A stretch of 64,000 bases of DNA from Bacteroidales bacterium (GTDB taxonomy: Bacteria > Bacteroidota > Bacteroidia > Bacteroidales > WCHB1-69): contig JAFVNW010000055.1 of the NCBI GenBank assembly GCA_017506175.1, positions 37,829 through 101,828 of the forward strand, given 5' to 3'. A program made the translations under genes and the position numbers. Numbering within the stretch: the stretch's first letter is position 1; each line of letters starts with the position of its first letter. Shown piece after piece: positions 59,487 to 64,000 of this stretch. The notes under the pieces were generated by a model. The model was not told the origin of the DNA, did not search any database, and saw only the letters and a program-made list of their open reading frames with translations.

Positions 59487-60269
59487 TTAATAAAAAACAA
59501 TTTCGGTGGTATGCACCATCCTATTTTCAACAGGAGGCACCTGCATATAATCACCAAAGAGACATGTTAGATATTTATCAGAGTTGAATGGACATTTAAA
59601 ATAATGACCTTCAAATTCAATTTCTACCAAAGGATAAATATCATTCTTATCAACCAAATCATACGAGCGGAAACCATATAAGTGACCGATGCTCGACGTA
59701 GGGACGAATTTAGAAACAAGACGAACAATAGACACCAAACACAAAGAAGGGAGATACAAGAGATAAGAAAGCATCTTGTCAAAAAGTGATTTCTGCCGAT
59801 TATGAATACTTCGCACGCAATGCCCATAGCAATAATCAAGGAAATTCTTCACTTTGAAAGAAAAAACTTTTTCAACTGGAATAATATCTAAAAAAAGTCC
59901 TGGATACTTTAATCTTTCAGAGCCTTCTTCCTTTATAATTGATCCCTTTTCTCTGATTTTTGAGATTACAGTTGGCAAATTAAAATCATTGAATCTGTCC
60001 TGATAAATATACTTTTCTGACAATTCTTTCTTAAGAATTGTCTTCAATCGTCTCAGGTCCTTTCTTTCCATACATATATCCAAATCATCGTCCCAAGGAA
60101 TATAACCCTTATGACGCACTGCACCTAACAACGTTCCTCCCTCTAACCAATAGGGGATATCATATTTCCGACAAATTCTATCAAATTCAATCAAAATATC
60201 CAACATTCTCAGTTGGACCTTGCGAAGCATTGTCCCTTCGCCATTATATTTTGAAAAATCCTCTGGCAT
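59487..60269 (-). CDS. LicD-family phosphotransferase
   Basis: 260 residues. LDILIEFDRICRKYDIPYWLEGGTLLGAVRHKGYIPWDDDLDICMERKDL is the LicD signature with the metal-binding Asp set. LicD moves phosphocholine, or another phospho-alcohol such as phosphoethanolamine or glycerol phosphate, from a CDP-alcohol to surface sugars. The neighbouring gene fusion encodes a cytidylyltransferase, so a CDP-linked donor is probably made here. Confidence 0.9.
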   Translation of the reverse strand: MPEDFSKYNGEGTMLRKVQLRMLDILIEFDRICRKYDIPYWLEGGTLLGAVRHKGYIPWDDDLDICMERKDLRRLKTILKKELSEKYIYQDRFNDFNLPTVISKIREKGSIIKEEGSERLKYPGLFLDIIPVEKVFSFKVKNFLDYCYGHCVRSIHNRQKSLFDKMLSYLLYLPSLCLVSIVRLVSKFVPTSSIGHLYGFRSYDLVDKNDIYPLVEIEFEGHYFKCPFNSDKYLTCLFGDYMQVPPVENRMVHTTEIVFY

Positions 60270-60326
60270 ATCCTAATCTCTTATTAATATTCAAACAGCA
60301 CTCCAATACAAAATCATAAAAACTGC

Positions 60327-61991
60327 TTATAGAGTTATTTCATTATCCCTCAACTTTACCAATACCTGATTAATAAGAGTGCTTGAAGTTCCCTTCGTAT
60401 AGGGGAAATAGACTATCTTTACACCGACCTCTGCAAACTGTTTTTCGTATGCATCCCATTTAGGCGTTCCTTTCCAATCATCACCAACAAACATCACATC
60501 AAAATGCAGTTTATTCCAAGCCTCCATTTTATCCATGTTCACCTGAGGCACAACTTCGTCTACATATTTGATGGATTTAACAATCTCCATTCTTTCTTCG
60601 AAAGGAATAACTGCACGCTTGTTTTTGTACATGACAAGATCATCCGTAGAGACCCCGACAATCAGATAATCGCATTGTGACTTGGCTTTACGCAATAAAT
60701 TGAGGTGACCAATGTGGAACAAATCATATACCCCTGTTGTATATCCAATTACTTTTTCCTTGGATTTATCTTTTTGTACTTTAATGACATCCCAAGCCCC
60801 CTTGACCTGAAAATCAGCATACAAGGATTTTGACGCAAAAAAATCCTTGGTCTCCACATTGTTCATGAAGACATGTATATCGTTCAGGTTAAGATTATCC
60901 TTTTCGATGAAATACTGTAAGTATTTGATTTTGTTTGGATCCATACCCATATAACGAACAGCAACGATGTCCGCCAATAAGAGATCAAAACCGCCAATCA
61001 AGACATTGGATTGCTTGGATGTCGGACAAAATGGTCCTTGTCCTTCGCCACCTAAAATCCCATCAATAATGGTAAAATACTTTCTATCTTTCTTCAACAA
61101 TCCTTGATACAGATCACCCACCATTCTCCAAATGGTGTCATTACCTGGATGAGCCCCCCTGTGGGTCACTTTAGCATGTTTGCTCGCTTCATAGCTGGCT
61201 TTGTCGGGGTATTCGTCGCCACCCGTTTCCGGGGACCCGACCCGCCAATGCACCAATTGGTTTTTTTGAGTAATCGAACCGACCAATCCTTTCAAATTCA
61301 ATGTAGCCCCAACCTTTTGGTGTGTTTTTAATTTTGGGATGGAAATGTACACATCTGCATCGTAAAGGCTCTTGGAATATGTGTATAACTGAGTTTCTTT
61401 GGTATGGGCTGCCACTGTTTCCTCCCGCTCATTAAAAACACCTCTGAACAAAGATGAGTCCACATCGTAGAGCAGACTATCCTTCCCTAAATTCACCTGA
61501 ACCTCTCCCAAAGGATCCCCTGATTGATGAGCCATTTTTGCTTTAATACCATAGTCTTTCAAGTCTTTGCACACCAAAGGTCTCAAATCATAAATTCTGC
61601 AGGGAACAGAATACTTCGTTTCAAGTTTCCGAATTCCAGTAAATTGCATCAATTCCTCAAAGTCTGCATCAATAGAAGGATTATCTGCTATAATGATTTC
61701 CCCCTTTCCATCCAAGGCTAATGCCACACGGTCAGCGACAGCCTCTATTACAGCCGGGTGTGTTATAACGCAATACAAATTATCTCTATGGTCACATGAT
61801 TCCCTCCATCGCGAAGCCACCCAATTGGGTTTGATGAAGACGCGCATCCCAGGTTTGATGAAATCCTTGAACGGATTTGCAACATCCAAATTCAAAGACC
61901 GCATAATTGTATCTACAGCCTCATTGACCTGTTGGGGCAAATAACTATCCGCCGAAGATATGGCAATACACTTCGTATTAGATTTTTCCAT
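60327..61991 (-). CDS. DUF362 domain fused to a TagD/GCT-type cytidylyltransferase
   Basis: 554 residues. The N-terminal ~400 match DUF362 (PGMRVFIKPNWVA near the start, IIIADNPSIDADFEELM, YISIPKLKTHQKVGATLNLKGLVGSI, FTIIDGILGGEGQGP), a family often linked to metal-cluster or oxidoreductase roles. From Gly416 (GYTTGVYDLFHIGH) the remainder is a nucleotidyltransferase with the HxGH motif (426-429) and GVSTDD, like glycerol-3-phosphate or ethanolamine-phosphate cytidylyltransferases. It would make a CDP-alcohol. I do not know this domain order from elsewhere. ATG 61991; the frame from 61997 starts with TTG. Overlaps the next gene upstream by 14 bp. Confidence 0.8.
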   Translation of the reverse strand: MEKSNTKCIAISSADSYLPQQVNEAVDTIMRSLNLDVANPFKDFIKPGMRVFIKPNWVASRWRESCDHRDNLYCVITHPAVIEAVADRVALALDGKGEIIIADNPSIDADFEELMQFTGIRKLETKYSVPCRIYDLRPLVCKDLKDYGIKAKMAHQSGDPLGEVQVNLGKDSLLYDVDSSLFRGVFNEREETVAAHTKETQLYTYSKSLYDADVYISIPKLKTHQKVGATLNLKGLVGSITQKNQLVHWRVGSPETGGDEYPDKASYEASKHAKVTHRGAHPGNDTIWRMVGDLYQGLLKKDRKYFTIIDGILGGEGQGPFCPTSKQSNVLIGGFDLLLADIVAVRYMGMDPNKIKYLQYFIEKDNLNLNDIHVFMNNVETKDFFASKSLYADFQVKGAWDVIKVQKDKSKEKVIGYTTGVYDLFHIGHLNLLRKAKSQCDYLIVGVSTDDLVMYKNKRAVIPFEERMEIVKSIKYVDEVVPQVNMDKMEAWNKLHFDVMFVGDDWKGTPKWDAYEKQFAEVGVKIVYFPYTKGTSSTLINQVLVKLRDNEITL

Positions 61992-63021
61992 TATCAAGTA
62001 AATTCAAAAACATTTCTAATATAAAAATCATCCATCTTTGATCGCCCTTAAGGCCATCTGCACAATGGGGAATAAACTCAGACCTTTGGGGTCCTTCCCA
62101 ATCACTGAGCCATTGTGTAACAGCTCTCGGCATAGGGATCTTGACAGGTTGCCCCAATTGAGGATAAAGATTATTGAACAACTCTCGCAATACATACTTT
62201 GTATCTCCTGTACGTATTCTGTCGTAATCAAGAGTAAAATCCAGTTTCATCCGATTGAATGGAGTTGAGTACTGAACACCCGCAGTGGAACAAGCATTAT
62301 CGTATGAATTATTTGCTTCATAATAAAAATAATCACAAATAAAACCATAAAAATCGATGTTGTTCCCTTTGCGGTATTTTTCAAATGGTTCTATAATCTG
62401 TTCTCCTTGTTTAAGTATTTTACGAGGATCCAGATAAGTATAACGCTGAACAAATTCGTCAAATGTCCAATCCTTTGCCAACAAACCATCCATCCCACCA
62501 AAAATGATATCCGCATTTTCTCCAAAAAGCAGATGGGTGACACCATCTTTTTTTGCTTCAATAGCCGCTTTATATATCTGAGGTTCAATAGAATGTACAG
62601 GAGCTCCCTTATGTTTCATTAACACAGGTGAAACGGTCATATAATCATCCCACGTCACCTCTATCACCTTGTTCGGCAAGGAACAAATATCAGCATAGTT
62701 TTTAGCGATGCTTGTCTCATCCAAAGAGCCTGGAGCTACGCAACGGAAGGTGTAAGTCTGTGTGTTCGCAGGAACAAATTTCGCTAAAATAGCAGAATCG
62801 ATTCCTCCCGACAAGGCCAAACCTAATTTCCCGCCAGCCGCAACAATTTCATCAATGTACCTTTGGATGCTATCTGAAACATCTTGCACTGAATTAATAT
62901 GAAATTTATTAGGATTTGCCTTAAAAAAATATGGCGTCACACCTTCTTTGAAGGTTTTGCACTCGTCTGCAATATAACGATATATGAGAAATGAACTCAT
63001 GCAATAACACTTGTCTTCCAT
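61978..63021 (-). CDS. Asparagine-synthetase-like PP-loop protein without glutaminase domain
   Basis: 347 residues. The PP-loop is LALSGGIDSAIL (Ser71-Gly-Gly-Ile-Asp-Ser76), with YTFRCVAPGSLDETSIAKNYADIC and LLFGENADIIFGG, as in the C-terminal synthase half of AsnB. The N-terminal glutaminase (Cys2) half is missing, so ammonia or another amine must be the nucleophile. It would activate a carboxylate by adenylation. In this operon it may build an amide-containing group for the sugar or alcohol. Start 63021 (MEDKCYCMSSF) has the first ~65 residues of unknown fold. Confidence 0.78.
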   Translation of the reverse strand: MEDKCYCMSSFLIYRYIADECKTFKEGVTPYFFKANPNKFHINSVQDVSDSIQRYIDEIVAAGGKLGLALSGGIDSAILAKFVPANTQTYTFRCVAPGSLDETSIAKNYADICSLPNKVIEVTWDDYMTVSPVLMKHKGAPVHSIEPQIYKAAIEAKKDGVTHLLFGENADIIFGGMDGLLAKDWTFDEFVQRYTYLDPRKILKQGEQIIEPFEKYRKGNNIDFYGFICDYFYYEANNSYDNACSTAGVQYSTPFNRMKLDFTLDYDRIRTGDTKYVLRELFNNLYPQLGQPVKIPMPRAVTQWLSDWEGPQRSEFIPHCADGLKGDQRWMIFILEMFLNLLDNGKI

Positions 63022-63023
63022 AC

Positions 63024-63545
63024 TTACTTGCTTTTTAAAGGTTTGTAAACAAGAGCAAAAGCCAATGCAATAACACAAGATATAAGAACCTGAATCCCAA
63101 TTTGAGTATCAATAAGATTGGTATTCATAATCCCCGTACTAATCAGCACAAATTTAATGCCATAATAGAACACCTTGCTCAACACTATAGATGCAAGCAT
63201 GGCAAAGAAAACATTTAACTTCTTTTCAACCAAAAATGAGAACAAGAAGACATTGATAGTCAACTCGCTTATCATCAAGACGGATTTTATAAGAAGAGGA
63301 TGTCCTGTCGTGATAAAAGAGAATAGGGGGAGAATTATTGCTAACCCATAAGCATTCTTTTTATTAGCCGATAGTAAATAACCTGCAAGCACCATTATCC
63401 TCATTGGTTCGAATTTATACAACGGGAACGAAAGCATGTGGGAAAATGTAGGCAGAAACACCATCAACAATACGATTGAGGCGTCAATCAATGCTATTCG
63501 GAATAAATTTTTGCTTACTGCTATTGTAGGTTTATCGTTATCCAT
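63024..63545 (-). CDS. Small integral membrane protein (ECF-S-like?)
   Basis: 173 residues with about six hydrophobic segments (NLFRIALIDASIVLLMVFLP, MRIMVLAGYLLSA, AYGLAIILPLFSFITTG, LTINVFLFSFLV, FFAMLASIVLSKVFYYGIKFVL, GIQVLISCVIALAFALVY). Size and layout fit an ECF transporter substrate-binding S component or a similar importer, but no specific motif was recognised. It starts the minus-strand operon, 2 bp before the asparagine-synthetase-like gene. ATG 63545; the longer frame begins upstream of the promoter box. Confidence 0.6.
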   Translation of the reverse strand: MDNDKPTIAVSKNLFRIALIDASIVLLMVFLPTFSHMLSFPLYKFEPMRIMVLAGYLLSANKKNAYGLAIILPLFSFITTGHPLLIKSVLMISELTINVFLFSFLVEKKLNVFFAMLASIVLSKVFYYGIKFVLISTGIMNTNLIDTQIGIQVLISCVIALAFALVYKPLKSK

Positions 63546-63848
63546 GTTATTATTGTTTTGGGTGTGTGACAAGACTTTTACATTTCTGACTTGAGGGTGC
63601 AAAAGTACGAAAAAAAGAGGCAACCGCCAACAGCAAAAGACGGCACTTTTGCGAAAGTGTGTTTTTGGGGGGATCCCTATGCTCTACTTTGAATAAAATC
63701 GCACCAGCTCTTCAGCCACTTCGGACAAACATTCCGCAGATTCAATCACTCATGGCCCGGCAATAAATATCGTTGTGTGTGTTGGTTCGTTCATACTTTG
63801 TATTGTTCATTTTGGGCTTGCATTAACTTATAAAACGCACCTTCATCA
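63546..63848. other. Intergenic region with no gene seen
   Basis: Contains the operon promoter box (63600-63607). The rest, up to the stop of the next minus-strand gene, shows no gene, RNA or repeat. Confidence 0.45.
63600..63607 (-). promoter_or_regulatory. -7 box (TACTTTTG) of the minus-strand polysaccharide operon
   Basis: TACTTTTG on the minus strand, 54 bp before the ATG at 63545. Confidence 0.5.
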
Positions 63849-64000
63849 TTACAGCACCGCAATCGTCCCCGTGCGGAGGAAGCGTGTATGTCCCACAGGC
63901 TTGCATAGGATGACATAACTATATATGTTTTCGGGAAATAGTTTCCCGTTCTCGGTACCGTCCCATCGGAAATAGGGCGTGGTGGAGTGATAGACCAGTC
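63849..64000 (-). CDS. T9SS type B protein C-terminus (5' partial)
   Basis: The minus strand has an open frame ending at TAA (63849-63851) and running past the window edge. Its 50 residues are the end of a CHU_C/type B sorting domain: LVYHSTTPYFRWDGTENG, FPENIYSYVILCK and TRFLRTGTIAVL. Upstream parts lie outside the window. It is a secreted surface protein of the same class as the one at 15058-17646. Confidence 0.8.
   Translation of the reverse strand, partial: LVYHSTTPYFRWDGTENGKLFPENIYSYVILCKPVGHTRFLRTGTIAVL

Noticed and set aside
1-64000. tRNA and rRNA genes
   Set aside because: No cloverleaf-like sequence with a TTCRA arm or rRNA core motif was found in any intergenic region read.

Overview
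The window comes from a member of the Bacteroidota, most likely an anaerobic Bacteroidales-type organism. Five things point there. Secreted proteins end in type IX secretion (T9SS) sorting domains of both type A and type B. Fibrobacter-succinogenes-major-paralogous (FISUMP) domains occur in surface proteins. Many genes are preceded by the Bacteroidota -7 promoter box TAnnTTTG and lack a clear Shine-Dalgarno sequence. A HddA/HddC GDP-heptose pathway is present, and one gene carries a C10 (streptopain-type) protease with a T9SS tail. No rRNA, tRNA, CRISPR array, prophage or intact insertion sequence was seen.

Layout. 1-9.3 kb is a secreted-protein region: the C-terminus of an esterase with a T9SS tail, a 1408-residue FISUMP/beta-sandwich surface protein, two broken T9SS-tail remnants, a membrane-anchored LytTR regulator and a C10 protease. 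9.4-18.2 kb holds a short SUMF1-like secreted protein, a zinc-ribbon/LRR protein, an AlbA_2/HATPase regulator with a 12-bp tandem repeat, a TonB-dependent receptor, a large type B T9SS protein and an HsdR_N protein. 18.4-18.8 kb is a collision of two broken genes. 19-41 kb is mostly housekeeping and metabolism: beta-CASP nuclease, NspC, methylmalonyl-CoA epimerase, Na+-pumping decarboxylase beta subunit, NUDIX regulator, DUF1573 protein, sugar and nucleoside permeases, RidA, phosphodiesterase, FAH-family enzyme, radical SAM activase, uracil-DNA glycosylase, flippase and GlnRS. 41.1-43.5 kb has four small cysteine-patterned lipoproteins between two thioredoxin-fold proteins. 43.6-49.3 kb carries heptose genes (hddC, hddA, gmhA-like), a glycosyltransferase, decayed gene ends and a three-gene HipBST-type toxin-antitoxin locus. 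49.5-63.5 kb is a surface-polysaccharide region. Its plus-strand half makes GDP-4-keto-6-deoxymannose-derived sugars (gmd, a GDP-fucose/colitose-synthase-like reductase, a ColD-like dehydratase and a GT11 transferase). Its visibly more A/T-rich minus-strand half holds acyl-, glycosyl- and LicD-type transferases, a DUF362-cytidylyltransferase fusion, a glutaminase-less asparagine-synthetase homologue and a small membrane protein. The right edge cuts into another type B T9SS protein.

How the genes may work together. The heptose, deoxysugar, flippase, YfhO-like and transferase genes together fit construction of an O-antigen or capsule, which in T9SS organisms can be the anchor for sorted proteins such as the protease and FISUMP proteins here. 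The minus-strand operon 63545 to 58120 looks like a route that makes a CDP-activated alcohol and hands it to a LicD phosphotransferase. Several small repeat families cut across gene boundaries: an AATTGAG-type A/T repeat at gene 3' ends, a palindrome around GTAGAGACG, a CATCCTTTCATC-type repeat, and a 23-bp unit bracketing a two-gene radical SAM cassette. The small palindrome and the A/T repeat also appear inside an open reading frame without breaking it.
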